From UBA2022 sp964621555 (GTDB taxonomy: Bacteria > Patescibacteriota > Dojkabacteria > SC72): a DNA stretch of 64,000 nucleotides. A program made the translations under genes and the position numbers. Position 1 is the stretch's first letter. The number at the start of each line of letters is the position of its first letter. The notes below the pieces were generated by a model. It worked only from the letters and a program-made list of their open reading frames with translations, made no database searches and was not told the origin of the DNA. The stretch spans positions 1 to 64,000 of the forward strand of contig CAZUOO010000001.1 of the NCBI GenBank assembly GCA_964621555.1, in the 5' to 3' direction. This document shows positions 1 through 9,564 of the stretch, in pieces.

Positions 1-15
1 CACCACTTTATTGAA

Positions 16-1164
16 TTACTTGATAACAGATTCAACGTCAATTCCAAGGTCAATTCCTATAATCAATGATTGTGCTGACACAGTATATGCCCCTTGCAGT
101 ATTGAGTTAGTATATTCCTCTATAAGTTCTAAATCTTTATAGGAGTTATCCTTACCATCAAGGTATCTCATTACCCTGTTACCCCATCCGTAGATATCTA
201 AACAGTATTGCGACATTGAGCTGTACAGATCCGAAATATCGTTTTGAATACCTTTGCTATAATTCTTTTCCGATAACTCATAACGCTCTATTGAGCATGA
301 CTGTCCTAAATCCTTAACCTGTTTTGCATATTTATATCCTTCGTAGTCAGATGGTGCGTTTTGAATTTTAGTCATAAGTGAAGCCACTGTTTTATTATAG
401 TTATCGATTTCAATGATAAGGCCGGTGAACTCCACTCTAAGCTTTTTCTCTAAAGCCTTACGAGCTTCGGTTGCGGCTTTTTGCTCTGCAACGAGTTGAT
501 CTTGTTTAGCCTTTTCAGCTAGTGCTTCCTCCTCTAACCTTTGCTTTTCCGCAAGAGCCTTTTCCTCTTGTAATCGTTTTTCGTTTGCGTCCTTTTCTTT
601 TTGTAGCTCTGCAACTTTGGTATCATACTCTTCCTTGCTGAACTTGATTTTTACTATCTCAGAATATGAGGAATCTTTAAAAGTAAACACCAATTTATAA
701 ATGTTCTCACCATCATTTAAAACAATTGGATATCTGGTCTTGCATAATCTATCTATATCCTCTCGGTTTAGACTTTTTTCGTTAATTGATATTTCTTCAG
801 CATATGTGCCGCAGTCATAAGATAGGTAGACTGATGGAACTGGAGATACCGCTAAGGTAGTAGTTGGAACCTTTCGACTTATAGATTCCGCGAGCTGACT
901 GTCTGTTATATGAATATTACTTCCAGTGTATATGAATCCATATATAAATAAGATAGTTGATATTATAAAGTAATACCGATACCTAATATTGATGTATTTC
1001 CTTATAACTGGTCTTATTGGTGGAAATATTATTAGTGAAGAAACGATTATGAGAATTCCTCCGATTAGATTCGCTAAAGAAAGTATTACGCCTAGTAGAA
1101 TTCCTATACAGGATAGTGTCCAACTTAATATGTTGATAACAGTTGTCTTTATGGACACTTTCAT
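16..1164 (-). CDS. Membrane protein with long charged coiled coil, function unknown
   Basis: A 382-residue protein of no family I recognise. Three hydrophobic segments lie at roughly residues 10-35, 37-52 and 62-80. They are followed by an exported or cytosolic region with a Cys-containing stretch, a long Glu/Lys/Ala-rich coiled coil at about 185-245, and a helical C-terminal part. The coiled-coil repeats (EKALAEKQ-like) are low complexity and would match many unrelated proteins, so homology there says little. The gene diverges from the flippase-like gene at 1291, with a 126-nt shared promoter region. The reading frame is intact from ATG to TAA. Confidence 0.75.
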   Translation of the reverse strand: MKVSIKTTVINILSWTLSCIGILLGVILSLANLIGGILIIVSSLIIFPPIRPVIRKYINIRYRYYFIISTILFIYGFIYTGSNIHITDSQLAESISRKVPTTTLAVSPVPSVYLSYDCGTYAEEISINEKSLNREDIDRLCKTRYPIVLNDGENIYKLVFTFKDSSYSEIVKIKFSKEEYDTKVAELQKEKDANEKRLQEEKALAEKQRLEEEALAEKAKQDQLVAEQKAATEARKALEKKLRVEFTGLIIEIDNYNKTVASLMTKIQNAPSDYEGYKYAKQVKDLGQSCSIERYELSEKNYSKGIQNDISDLYSSMSQYCLDIYGWGNRVMRYLDGKDNSYKDLELIEEYTNSILQGAYTVSAQSLIIGIDLGIDVESVIK

Positions 1165-1195
1165 ATTTTAGTTGCGTATTGTTAATTATAGGTAA

Positions 1196-1209
1196 CTGTC
1201 ATATGACAG
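1196..1209. promoter_or_regulatory. Perfect 14-bp palindrome in a divergent promoter region
   Basis: CTGTCATATGACAG is a perfect palindrome. It lies between the divergently transcribed genes starting at 1164 and 1291, which is where a dimeric repressor would bind. A -10-like TATGAT also lies 9 nt before the ATG at 1291. The operator role is inferred from position only. Confidence 0.3.
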
Positions 1210-1290
1210 CATTCTATATCGGAATTATATAACTATATCTTATGCTGAGCAATATATCTTTCCCCTTACTTATGATATGATTGCCAGGTA

Positions 1291-2298
1291 ATGAAGGTTG
1301 TAGAAAATAATTATAAAAAATACATAAAGATAATATTACAAGTACTTTTGTACTCATCTGTAATATACTTTATAGGAGTTAGAGTTGCTTCTACGGACGA
1401 TGTTTGGCACAACATCGGAAATATTGATATCTTCTTCTTTGGTTTAGGTATATTCATTTTCGCACTTCAAACTCTTTTTAATGGATATATGTGGTATTAC
1501 ATTATGAAGGCCTCTGGAGAAGATGTTACACTTAAGTCTCAAATGTCTGTGTATCTAAACTCCTACTTATTAAGATATATACCTGGAAATGTTGTCGGTA
1601 TACTCGCAAGAGGGGAGTTCAATAGAAAGCATGGTGTATCTAGGCTTAAGAGCTTATGGGGATGGTTCTTGGAGAATGTAACGTTCCTTTCAATCGGACT
1701 GTCTATTGGAATATATTTCATTGTGAAGAACTTTCCAGATTTAACAGGGTTGAATGTTGTAATATCAGATAGATCGGATCTAATTGTAATAGGTAGTGTC
1801 TTATTATTTGGATTAATAATCTTTTCTAGTGCACTTCTAATGTTTAAAGGAAATGCACTGTGGGAATTGTTTAATACATATGTAATTAGAAAGCTTTTAA
1901 AGAAACATCTTGGAAAGCATATTGATATTAAACTTACAAATCAATCTCGTATACTTATAACTCTTGGATATCTTTTCTCATGGATATTGTATTCAACCTC
2001 ATTTATTTTAATTGCGTACTCTATTGTACCTATGTCGATCAACTACCCTCTAGCAACAATCTCTATAAATGCACTCGCGTGGTCACTGGGCTACCTCTTT
2101 ATCATTACACCTAGTGGTACAGGAGTTCGAGAAGCTGTATTTCTAACGTTGCTACCTATGATTGCAGTTATTTCCCCTGCAAACTCAGCTATTATAGCTG
2201 TTGGAATGAGATTGGTTACGATTCTTGGTGAGCTTAGTGCATTCATTATTTACAAGGGATATAATATGCTCATTAAATTGAATGGCAAGCTAGATTGA
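1291..2298 (+). CDS. Flippase-like integral membrane protein (YbhN / LPG-synthase TM family)
   Basis: This 335-residue protein has about eight hydrophobic helices and the family signature near the C-terminus (TPSGTGVREAVFL, compare PGGxGxxE in the family). The family is the membrane half of lysyl-phosphatidylglycerol synthase, found alone in many bacteria and thought to move or handle lipid-linked substrates. The next gene is a GT2 glycosyltransferase that starts inside this gene's stop codon, so the two are translationally coupled. This supports a role in making or exporting a lipid-linked sugar. The exact substrate cannot be read from the sequence. Confidence 0.85.
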   Translation: MKVVENNYKKYIKIILQVLLYSSVIYFIGVRVASTDDVWHNIGNIDIFFFGLGIFIFALQTLFNGYMWYYIMKASGEDVTLKSQMSVYLNSYLLRYIPGNVVGILARGEFNRKHGVSRLKSLWGWFLENVTFLSIGLSIGIYFIVKNFPDLTGLNVVISDRSDLIVIGSVLLFGLIIFSSALLMFKGNALWELFNTYVIRKLLKKHLGKHIDIKLTNQSRILITLGYLFSWILYSTSFILIAYSIVPMSINYPLATISINALAWSLGYLFIITPSGTGVREAVFLTLLPMIAVISPANSAIIAVGMRLVTILGELSAFIIYKGYNMLIKLNGKLD

Positions 2299-3218
2299 AA
2301 AAAATCTCAGTTATAGTCCCAATATATAATGAAGGCCCAGAGTTCAAGATATTTCTTGAGGAGCTTCATAGTGAGCTTAAGGTATTGGGAAATCCATTTG
2401 AAGTATTAGTGATTGATAGTTTAACTGAGAATAGTTCATATGACGTTGTTAAGGCCTTTGCTAAAGCAAATAGGAATGTAAAAGGATACTTTATGAGACA
2501 TCCTGGGGCTGCGGTTACGGATAAGACTAATAAGTATATGCTAGGGTTTGAAATTGCTAAGGGAGAGTATGTGATAACTATGGATGGTGATGGTCAAGAT
2601 AGGCCAAGTGAAATCAAGAAATTTGTTGAGGAGTTGGATAAAGGTAACGATTTTGTAATTGGGTATAAGCAGAAACGAAAAGATGGGTTTGTGTATATGC
2701 TCACCTCTATGGTTGCAAATGGGCTAATTAGGTCAATCACGGGGGTAAAGGTGCATGATATGAACAACGGATTTAAAGGATTTAGATATGATATCCTTCG
2801 TGACTTAAAACTTAGATCTGGTCACTTTAGATTTCTTCCTGTAATAGCTGCCGCTAAAAAGTGGAAGACCGCTGAGGTTAAGGTACTTCACAGAGCTAGG
2901 GAGCATGGAAAGGGTAAGTTCAGCTTTACAAGCAGACTTCAGGGTGGGCTATTCGATATGTTTGTAGTCTATGTAGTTTCAAAGATGGGAGATACTCCTA
3001 TGTATACCCTTGGATGGTTCTCAATACTCTTATTTTTGATTGGTTTAGTTGTAGGTATACTTTCACTCTATACGGGTTCAATGCTTCTAGCTATCATCTC
3101 CGCTTTGGTAGGATTCTTCGCTTTAAACGTATTTCTTTTGGGAATTATTATTGAGTATATGAGAGGACAAAGCCCAATGAAGAGCTACAAGGGATTGGTA
3201 GTGGATATCATTGATTAG
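2295..3218 (+). CDS. GT2 family glycosyltransferase with C-terminal membrane helices
   Basis: The N-terminus MKKISVIVPIYNEG is the GT-A nucleotide-sugar fold entry, and TMDGDGQDRPSEI supplies the DxD-type metal site. Two hydrophobic helices follow at about 235-290. This is the architecture of dolichol- or undecaprenyl-phosphate mannosyl/glucosyl transferases, so it probably loads a sugar onto a polyprenyl phosphate at the inner membrane face. The start is TTG at 2295, overlapping the upstream TGA stop. Its stop shares a TTAG with the opposing gene at 3215. A downstream GT39-type enzyme on the other strand could use the lipid-linked sugar. The donor is unknown. Confidence 0.88.
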   Translation: MKKISVIVPIYNEGPEFKIFLEELHSELKVLGNPFEVLVIDSLTENSSYDVVKAFAKANRNVKGYFMRHPGAAVTDKTNKYMLGFEIAKGEYVITMDGDGQDRPSEIKKFVEELDKGNDFVIGYKQKRKDGFVYMLTSMVANGLIRSITGVKVHDMNNGFKGFRYDILRDLKLRSGHFRFLPVIAAAKKWKTAEVKVLHRAREHGKGKFSFTSRLQGGLFDMFVVYVVSKMGDTPMYTLGWFSILLFLIGLVVGILSLYTGSMLLAIISALVGFFALNVFLLGIIIEYMRGQSPMKSYKGLVVDIID

Positions 3219-4906
3219 AAGTCGCAGAGCCTATCCTTATTATCTATTTCAAAGATAAAGAAGCTGTGACCAAGTTCTCGTACTGGTTCAATCTCATTTG
3301 CAAAGAATTTATACCTCAAGCATACTTGCCACTGTTCCAACTTCTTAATATTTGTAGAAAGCATTTCCTTGGGGTATACAACGTAATTTGTATTTTGAAG
3401 CTCTCGCTCCTCTCTTTCAAGTAGGTGATTTTCCTGTCTCCAATCAAAATTACTATCCTGCAAGTATAGGTAATTATATTTCTCCTGTCCTACAACTTGG
3501 TTAAAGTATGCAATGTAGATTGGATAGTGAGTAACAGAAAGGAATATATGTGAAGCAATTAGTAGTCCAACTGTATATTTATACCAGCTGAGGTTTTTAA
3601 ACTTCTCGTATAGCGAAACTATTACGAATGCAGATGCAAGGGTTAAAAAAGGATATACAGGGAGCAGATGACGTATTCCAATGTTTATTGAACTTGAAAG
3701 CGAAAGTAGGGTTAAGACCACAGGAATGGTTATCAAAGGTAGTAAAACGGGCCTCTTGTTGATTATGTTCTCTCTATTTCTATATGCTAACGCACCCATA
3801 TATATGGCTGTGAACACACTTATGATGATGAATGGAACAGTTTCCTTCGCAAGAAATGCTATTGGGAAGTATAGTGGATTTCCTCCATTGCTAGGTTGTC
3901 CCAAAAGATATGTTCTGTGCCCGTGGAAATTATGCTTAACCACGTTATCATAGAATCCTTTAAAGTACTGAGGGAAAGGTAGTTTAACATCTTTATATAT
4001 TGATTCTAGGAATTCTAGTTTGATAAATGGAACAATCCGCTCAATTGTACTAAGGTGGTCCATAGTTGCTTCGATCTTACCTGGATTGTTGTAGTCAACT
4101 TCATAGATTGTGGCAAAATTAAATCCGTAGGCGGCCGTTAACAGAAAGAGTATTGATATAACGATACCTACAGTTGATAGTGCAACCGCTTTTATTGAAT
4201 GTCCAAAGCTCTTATACCTCACAAATATATACGTAAGTAGCCAAAATGGAAGGAGCAATGTGGCCGTATATTTAGTAATTAAAGCTACTAGAATTAAGAT
4301 GATACTTAGCCATGGTTTATGCTTCGAATTATTCTGCGTTAATCGAAGGTCGTGATAGAGAGCGAGGGTTGCAAGAAATATTGTAAACATTGCTGGAGCG
4401 TCCGTAGTTACTAAACCAGAGTGGGCAATTAGGGTAGGGGAGAATGCTAGAAGGAGTGTTGATATAACTGTTCGTCTGAAGCCGAAATTAATATAGAGTA
4501 GTTGGTAGATTATAAAAAGCATAGTAGCGGAGAGCAACGATGCCGTAAAACGGCCATTAACTAGAAACTCTAGAGAATATGTTTCTCTTCCTCCATTGAG
4601 CTCCACTAATCTGAATGCAATATCATCCTTTTTAGCTTGCTCCCAGTTCTCACTATCAAGGTCTTCAATTACAAAGCTTTTATCTGCTGAAATTGGTATC
4701 GAATGTAATATATTAAAGAGAATAGGGTGGTGCTGGTTTATTCTATAGTCTCCTGTACGTAGTAACATAACCCCTCTGGCGGTATGACTCACTTCATCCG
4801 TTGTATAGGATAGATCTTTTACAGATCCAAACGAGAGTAAGAAGAATGCTAACGATATCGTTAATGGAATTAACAAACGCTTTAGGACAGTTTTAAACTT
4901 TGTCAT
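3215..4906 (-). CDS. GT39/ArnT-type membrane glycosyltransferase
   Basis: A 563-residue polytopic protein with about ten membrane helices. The first periplasmic loop carries the acidic pair in YTTDEVSH, as in GT-C enzymes of the PMT/ArnT group, followed by HHP near residue 60. The C-terminal YLQDSNFDWRQ resembles the DSNYDWGQDL signature common in bacterial members. Such enzymes transfer a sugar from a polyprenyl-phosphate carrier to a protein or lipid outside the membrane. The start overlaps the end of the HelD-like gene by 14 nt, suggesting cotranscription. The acceptor is unknown. Confidence 0.85.
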   Translation of the reverse strand: MTKFKTVLKRLLIPLTISLAFFLLSFGSVKDLSYTTDEVSHTARGVMLLRTGDYRINQHHPILFNILHSIPISADKSFVIEDLDSENWEQAKKDDIAFRLVELNGGRETYSLEFLVNGRFTASLLSATMLFIIYQLLYINFGFRRTVISTLLLAFSPTLIAHSGLVTTDAPAMFTIFLATLALYHDLRLTQNNSKHKPWLSIILILVALITKYTATLLLPFWLLTYIFVRYKSFGHSIKAVALSTVGIVISILFLLTAAYGFNFATIYEVDYNNPGKIEATMDHLSTIERIVPFIKLEFLESIYKDVKLPFPQYFKGFYDNVVKHNFHGHRTYLLGQPSNGGNPLYFPIAFLAKETVPFIIISVFTAIYMGALAYRNRENIINKRPVLLPLITIPVVLTLLSLSSSINIGIRHLLPVYPFLTLASAFVIVSLYEKFKNLSWYKYTVGLLIASHIFLSVTHYPIYIAYFNQVVGQEKYNYLYLQDSNFDWRQENHLLEREERELQNTNYVVYPKEMLSTNIKKLEQWQVCLRYKFFANEIEPVRELGHSFFIFEIDNKDRLCDF

Positions 4907-7121
4907 TACTAATAATTTCAGATTTACTATCTATTGGGTATGTTATATATAGTTGATGTAGCGCTCTAGTTGCCGCTACATAGAACTTTCTTGCACTACT
5001 AAAATTGGCTGGATATAGGTTTATATCTAGATCAAGTATGAATACTGTATCAAACTCCAATCCTTTCGCATTTAGAACAGGTGTTACGATTATACCAGAT
5101 GAATAGTTCGAGCTATCCATCTCTACTAAATATTCAGAAATTGTTGGGATTGCTTTAAGTTTATTGTATACGTTTGATGCTGTTTCCATGTCGGGGGTTA
5201 CAACTGCGATTGTATTCCTATTTAGTTTTAACTCTATATTTAGATATTTTACGAGATCATCGATAGTTGTATCCTCGCTTGTAAGCAATGTACGGGTTGG
5301 AATCTCGATCACATCATTACCATGTCTAAGCACGGCCTCGGGTCTAAGAAAAGTTTTAGGAAATAGATTTTCAACCTTTTCTTTAATATAGTCGATTATT
5401 TCAATTGTAGTTCGATAGCATTTATTAAGTTGGTGGTACTCGAATTTTTGCAAATCAGGTTTTAACTGCTTGAGTGTATCTATTAGTTCAATCCAATCGT
5501 CAATATTATTAGGATCCTTGATTGCCTGTGCTAGATCACCCGCCAACATCAAATTATTACGCCTTGAAATCAGTAGAAGGGAGAATATCTGAGGGAATGA
5601 AAGGTCCTGTGCCTCGTCAGCTATTACATAATCCTTCTGGAACTCTGTCGTACCGTTAAGAAGAAGGCTTAAGATTGCAAGTGGGGCTAAATCTTCCATT
5701 TCATAGGTATAGAATCCCTTTACCTTCCTAACCATTTTCTTTGTTCTTTCCTTTATATCACTTGGGATACTCATGTCATTTACAATTGATTTGTAGATAT
5801 TGAGCAGGTTTAATTTTTCTCTGAAGTATTTAATAATTTTTTCTTCAATTACCTCATCCAAAATCGAAATTCCTTGCATGTATGATCCAACAGTACTGTT
5901 TTTAATTAGTAGGTCGGATTTAACTTTCTCAACTGCTAGCTTTAGAGCTTCGGAAGTTGTAACTGTATCTGTTTTTCTTTTAATGTCGTAGTAGTTACGT
6001 TGTATAAGGTCGGATTTTGAATATGGGATCTCTTCGAGCAGTGTTTCAATGTAATTATTGAAGCCTTCTACAAGTGAAACAAGGAACTCTTTAGAACCCT
6101 TAAACTTAATGGATTGTCTATCAGGTTTCGCACTAGCAAGTATATATTTATTATCCCATTTCAATATTTTCTTTGCCCAGAATAGATATGTGTTGGCCTC
6201 TACGCCATCTATGCCTAGAGAGGGGAGCACTCCTGAAATATAATCCAGAAATAGCTTATTAGGGGCGATGATTAACGTATTCTTGGCGCTGATGTGTTTT
6301 TGATACATGAAGAAAAGGTACGCCAGTCTGTGTAGTACAATTGTTGTTTTACCACTACCTGCTACTCCTTGTAGTACGGTTAGTTTATCGATATCATCTC
6401 TAATAATTCTATTCTGCTCACCTTGAATTGTAGAAACGATATCTGTTAATTTCTGTCCTACCTTCTGATTAAGTTGTGAAAGGAGGAATTCATCGGCGGC
6501 AGTATTACCTGTTTTGGAATCGTATACATTCTTAATTCTAGCCTTAGAGATCTCTAACATCTTCTTTTCTGTAATGTCTCCTTTCTGGCTACCCATGGGA
6601 CTTACAAATTCCACATCACTTGTTGGTCCTGAGTTTGTATAGTATAGGTTGGCGATAGGGGCTCTCCAATCCGTAATAAGTGATGATTTTGTCAACTTAT
6701 CGAAATATGCAAACTTCCCGATGTATGAAGTGATTTTCCCCGCAGGAAACGTTGAGTCAGCTTTTCTATTGAATACAATCTTACCAAAGTATGGAACATC
6801 TAGAATATCTAGTTCGTGATTTAATCTATTTACACAATCCTGTATCTGTTTAAGTATCTGATTATATATCTTTACAGCTGCTGATTTATCATCACCAGTT
6901 TCATTTTCAACAACTAGTACTTGCTTCTCTAATTCCTTCTCAAGCTCTTCCAAATGGTTGAGGAGATATTTAATCTGTTCGGTTACAGTTTGAGTTGTAG
7001 TTTTGAGGTATGGATACTCTACCTTTATGGTGTCGTTAAGAGGTTCTTTTATATCTGAATAATCGGATATAGTATCAACCTTGTTTATTAGGGGATTAAG
7101 GTGCTCCTTAAAAGTTAGCAT
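4893..7121 (-). CDS. HelD-like superfamily 1 helicase
   Basis: A 742-residue SF1 ATPase. A coiled coil at about 45-105 is followed by PYFGKIVF, a segment typical of HelD proteins. Walker A (GVAGSGKTT) is near residue 255, Walker B (VIADEAQD) near 500, motif IV-like NKCYRTT near 560, KGLEFDTVFI near 690 and AATRA near 725. HelD uses ATP to pull stalled RNA polymerase off DNA. The N-terminal coil and late Walker A separate it from UvrD and Rep. It could still be a divergent DNA helicase. It is followed by the GT39 gene with a 14-nt overlap. Confidence 0.82.
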   Translation of the reverse strand: MLTFKEHLNPLINKVDTISDYSDIKEPLNDTIKVEYPYLKTTTQTVTEQIKYLLNHLEELEKELEKQVLVVENETGDDKSAAVKIYNQILKQIQDCVNRLNHELDILDVPYFGKIVFNRKADSTFPAGKITSYIGKFAYFDKLTKSSLITDWRAPIANLYYTNSGPTSDVEFVSPMGSQKGDITEKKMLEISKARIKNVYDSKTGNTAADEFLLSQLNQKVGQKLTDIVSTIQGEQNRIIRDDIDKLTVLQGVAGSGKTTIVLHRLAYLFFMYQKHISAKNTLIIAPNKLFLDYISGVLPSLGIDGVEANTYLFWAKKILKWDNKYILASAKPDRQSIKFKGSKEFLVSLVEGFNNYIETLLEEIPYSKSDLIQRNYYDIKRKTDTVTTSEALKLAVEKVKSDLLIKNSTVGSYMQGISILDEVIEEKIIKYFREKLNLLNIYKSIVNDMSIPSDIKERTKKMVRKVKGFYTYEMEDLAPLAILSLLLNGTTEFQKDYVIADEAQDLSFPQIFSLLLISRRNNLMLAGDLAQAIKDPNNIDDWIELIDTLKQLKPDLQKFEYHQLNKCYRTTIEIIDYIKEKVENLFPKTFLRPEAVLRHGNDVIEIPTRTLLTSEDTTIDDLVKYLNIELKLNRNTIAVVTPDMETASNVYNKLKAIPTISEYLVEMDSSNYSSGIIVTPVLNAKGLEFDTVFILDLDINLYPANFSSARKFYVAATRALHQLYITYPIDSKSEIISNDKV

Positions 7122-7175
7122 TAATGTATTTCTCTTAAGTAAAAGCGAACTGCATTTTACAATATAATTAGAGTA

Positions 7176-8237
7176 CTATTCAACTATTTCAGTAATAATT
7201 CCTCCACCTACACACTGATCACTATTGTATAGCACAATACTTTGTCCCAATGTCGCAGCCCATTGCATTTCACTAAATGTGATTAGGGCTCTGCTATTAT
7301 CTAATTTGAGGTCGGCATTAGTTGGCTTGGCTCGATATCGTATGATACCTGTCATCTTATCCGTTTCTTTTACTTTCTCTAGGGAGTGGAATTCCTCGAC
7401 AATATATTTCGAAGTCCAGAGTTTTTGATGGGATTTACCTTGCGCTACATAGAGGGTATTAGCTTCTACGTCTTTAGCACATACGAAATATGGTACCTTT
7501 AGACCCCCAATATGTAACCCTTGTCTTTGACCTATGGTATAGAACCATACACCTTTGTGCTGACCTACAACTTTTCCAGTATCGATATCTACACTATTTC
7601 CAACTACCACCTTCAATCTTTGGCTTAGAAATTCTTCAATATCTACTTTCCCTATGAAGCATATACCCTGACTGTCTTTTCTATTGAAGTTTGGTAATTT
7701 AGCTTTTTCTGCAATTTCTCTAACTTCACTTTTTAGTAGGTTGGAGAGAGGGAAAAGAGTGGAAGATAGTTGTGCATTGGTTAATTGATGGAGAAAGTAT
7801 GTTTGATCCTTAGTGCTATCTTTAGCATTATATAGCTTTCCATTTATGGTTTTAGCGTAGTGACCTGTTGCTATAAAATCTGCACCTTCACTAAGTGCCT
7901 TGGTGAGAAACTTATCAAATTTAATATACTTATTACAAAGTATATCCGGGCTAGGGGTGTTTCCGATGCTGTACTGATAGAAGAAATCTTCAATTACAAG
8001 CTCTCTATACTCTTTTTCAAAGTTGTATACCTTGAGCTCAATCTGTAAAAAGTCCGCCACCTCTCGCGCGGACTTTAAATCTTCTTCCCAGGGACAGTTT
8101 TCTGAAATTCCATAATCATTACCTGACCAATTTTTGAGAAAAACTCCTGTTACATCATACCCTTCCTGTTGTAGTAGTAATGCAGCAACTGCACTGTCAA
8201 CTCCACCAGATAATCCCACAAAAACTTTCTTTCCCAT
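7176..8237 (-). CDS. mnmA: tRNA-specific 2-thiouridylase MnmA
   Basis: MnmA adenylates U34 of tRNA-Glu, -Gln and -Lys and transfers sulfur to make 2-thiouridine. The PP-loop GLSGGVDSAVAALLL lies at residues 8-22. The two catalytic cysteines sit in SPDILCNKYIKF and DSQGICFIG, and GHYAK is present. At 353 residues it matches the family length (about 360). A perfect TATAAT at 8244-8249 ends 6 nt before the ATG, so the mRNA is predicted to be leaderless. A tRNA-Gln(TTG) gene, a likely substrate, is at 24193. Confidence 0.97.
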   Translation of the reverse strand: MGKKVFVGLSGGVDSAVAALLLQQEGYDVTGVFLKNWSGNDYGISENCPWEEDLKSAREVADFLQIELKVYNFEKEYRELVIEDFFYQYSIGNTPSPDILCNKYIKFDKFLTKALSEGADFIATGHYAKTINGKLYNAKDSTKDQTYFLHQLTNAQLSSTLFPLSNLLKSEVREIAEKAKLPNFNRKDSQGICFIGKVDIEEFLSQRLKVVVGNSVDIDTGKVVGQHKGVWFYTIGQRQGLHIGGLKVPYFVCAKDVEANTLYVAQGKSHQKLWTSKYIVEEFHSLEKVKETDKMTGIIRYRAKPTNADLKLDNSRALITFSEMQWAATLGQSIVLYNSDQCVGGGIITEIVE

Positions 8238-8243
8238 ATGGAT

Positions 8244-8249
8244 ATTATA
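8244..8249 (-). promoter_or_regulatory. -10 box for leaderless mnmA
   Basis: On the minus strand, TATAAT is followed by six bases (ATCCAT) and then the mnmA ATG at 8237. Transcription would start at or within a base of the start codon. Confidence 0.65.
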
Positions 8250-8259
8250 CAGAAATGAA

Positions 8260-8865
8260 TTACATTTGGCTCATTACAAATTCAACCTTCCTTGACCACT
8301 CGTTAGGAGTGTGGGGGTTGTATCTTGGAGCAATTTGCTTAGGTGTGATTAGACCAGATGCATGATATCTTGATAGTCCTCTTGTTACAGTGTAGATTCC
8401 TTCTTCCCAACTTGAAAAGGTGAATGCCTGCATACTTCCTCCCCAACCCCATGCATTATATGGTCTATATGCATACTTACCACCACCTGATTCTATTATT
8501 GAAATGGCAGCAACTAGTCTATAGTCCAATCCAAATTCCTGGGCTGTCTTTACTAAATACTCTGCTTTGCTAGCTAGTGGAGCCCCTCTAGCGGCAAGAT
8601 AGTTTCTAACCTTTCTCACCTTTATCTGATCCACGTCCATCAATTCCAATTTGGCAGAAATAGCCTGGTATTCTAACTCCTCATGTCCTGAAATTGATTG
8701 AGTGCCAAGTATATCTCCTTCATCAGCATATACTGCACCTATATATTCAGTATCTAAGAAGAAGAATACTTTCTCCTGAGTTTTAATTAAAAACCCAGAA
8801 CTTAGGATTATAGTGAAGAGGTATAGCAAGAGGTTATTCAGTTTTGACGAATATCTTTTCTTCAT
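8260..8865 (-). CDS. Secreted lysozyme-like protein (SLT/glucosaminidase fold)
   Basis: A 201-residue protein with an N-terminal signal anchor at about 10-28. From about residue 100 it has a lysozyme-like domain: YRLVAAISIIESGGG carries the expected catalytic Glu, and WGWGGSMQAFTFSSWEEGI and the Tyr/Asn/Pro-rich C-terminus follow. It is a paralogue of the protein at 17388-18059, with the same order of WGW, SxW-GI and terminal helix. The likely role is cutting or binding peptidoglycan outside the membrane, in growth or in attacking a partner cell. The -10 region overlaps the palindrome at 8884-8896. Confidence 0.8.
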   Translation of the reverse strand: MKKRYSSKLNNLLLYLFTIILSSGFLIKTQEKVFFFLDTEYIGAVYADEGDILGTQSISGHEELEYQAISAKLELMDVDQIKVRKVRNYLAARGAPLASKAEYLVKTAQEFGLDYRLVAAISIIESGGGKYAYRPYNAWGWGGSMQAFTFSSWEEGIYTVTRGLSRYHASGLITPKQIAPRYNPHTPNEWSRKVEFVMSQM

Positions 8866-8883
8866 ATAGTATTATTAGAAGTG

Positions 8884-8896
8884 TGGTATTATACCA
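8884..8896. promoter_or_regulatory. Divergent promoter with a 13-bp palindrome
   Basis: TGGTATTATACCA reads the same on both strands around a central base. On the minus strand it contains an extended -10 (TG-n-TATAAT) placed 22 nt upstream of the lysozyme-like gene. On the plus strand a TATTAT lies 39 nt upstream of the DedA gene. A shared promoter is likely, and a bound regulator is possible. Confidence 0.45.
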
Positions 8897-8931
8897 TATT
8901 GAGAGTTATTAACATGTAAAGAGGGAATAAA

Positions 8932-9564
8932 ATGATATTAGATATTATTAATTGGTTGGTGAATATTATTGACAGCATAGGGTATGTAGGGGTTTTCATA
9001 GCAATGTTCATAGAAAGTTTTTTTGCACCTATTCCTAGTGAATTGATACTCCCATTTGCAGGCTTTCTAAGTATTCAAGGTGAGATGAATATTGTAATAG
9101 TGATACTTGTTGCTGGATTGGCCAGCGCCTTAGGGTCACTACCTTTCTACCTTATTGGATACTGGGGAAATGAGATTGTGTTGGATAGATTCCTTAAGAG
9201 ATATGGGAAATATTTTTTTATATCCAATTCCGACATTGAAAAAGGCATGGAAATATTCGATAAATATGGGAATATTGTGGTATTGCTAGGTAGGTTAATC
9301 CCAATTATTCGAACCGTCATATCATTTCCTGCCGGTTTGGCAAAGATGAACTTCCTAACCTTTATTGCCTACACTTTAGTTGGATCCACTGCTTGGAGCG
9401 CGGTATTAGCGCTCTCCGGTTATTTCCTAGGGGCTAAGTGGGAAATAGTTAACGTTTGGATTGAACAGTATCAGAATATAATCATAGTTGTAGGTGTGAT
9501 TGCAGTACTAGCGTTCCTATTAAGAAAGTTGTATTTAAGTAGAGTTGCTCCAGCTAAAGCGTAG
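8932..9564 (+). CDS. DedA family membrane protein
   Basis: A 210-residue protein with the DedA signatures: PIPSELILPFAGFLS near residue 30, and GRLIPIIRTVISFPAGLAKM near 120-140 with its conserved Arg and Gly residues. The family helps recycle undecaprenyl phosphate and other lipids across the membrane. The ATG is preceded by AGAGGG at 8920-8925, one of the few convincing Shine-Dalgarno sites in this window. Its 3' end overlaps gpmI on the other strand by 11 nt. Confidence 0.93.
   Translation: MILDIINWLVNIIDSIGYVGVFIAMFIESFFAPIPSELILPFAGFLSIQGEMNIVIVILVAGLASALGSLPFYLIGYWGNEIVLDRFLKRYGKYFFISNSDIEKGMEIFDKYGNIVVLLGRLIPIIRTVISFPAGLAKMNFLTFIAYTLVGSTAWSAVLALSGYFLGAKWEIVNVWIEQYQNIIIVVGVIAVLAFLLRKLYLSRVAPAKA

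Noticed and set aside
989..1171. 60-codon plus-strand frame opposite the first gene
   Set aside because: It mirrors the membrane helices of the minus-strand gene and lacks its own start context.
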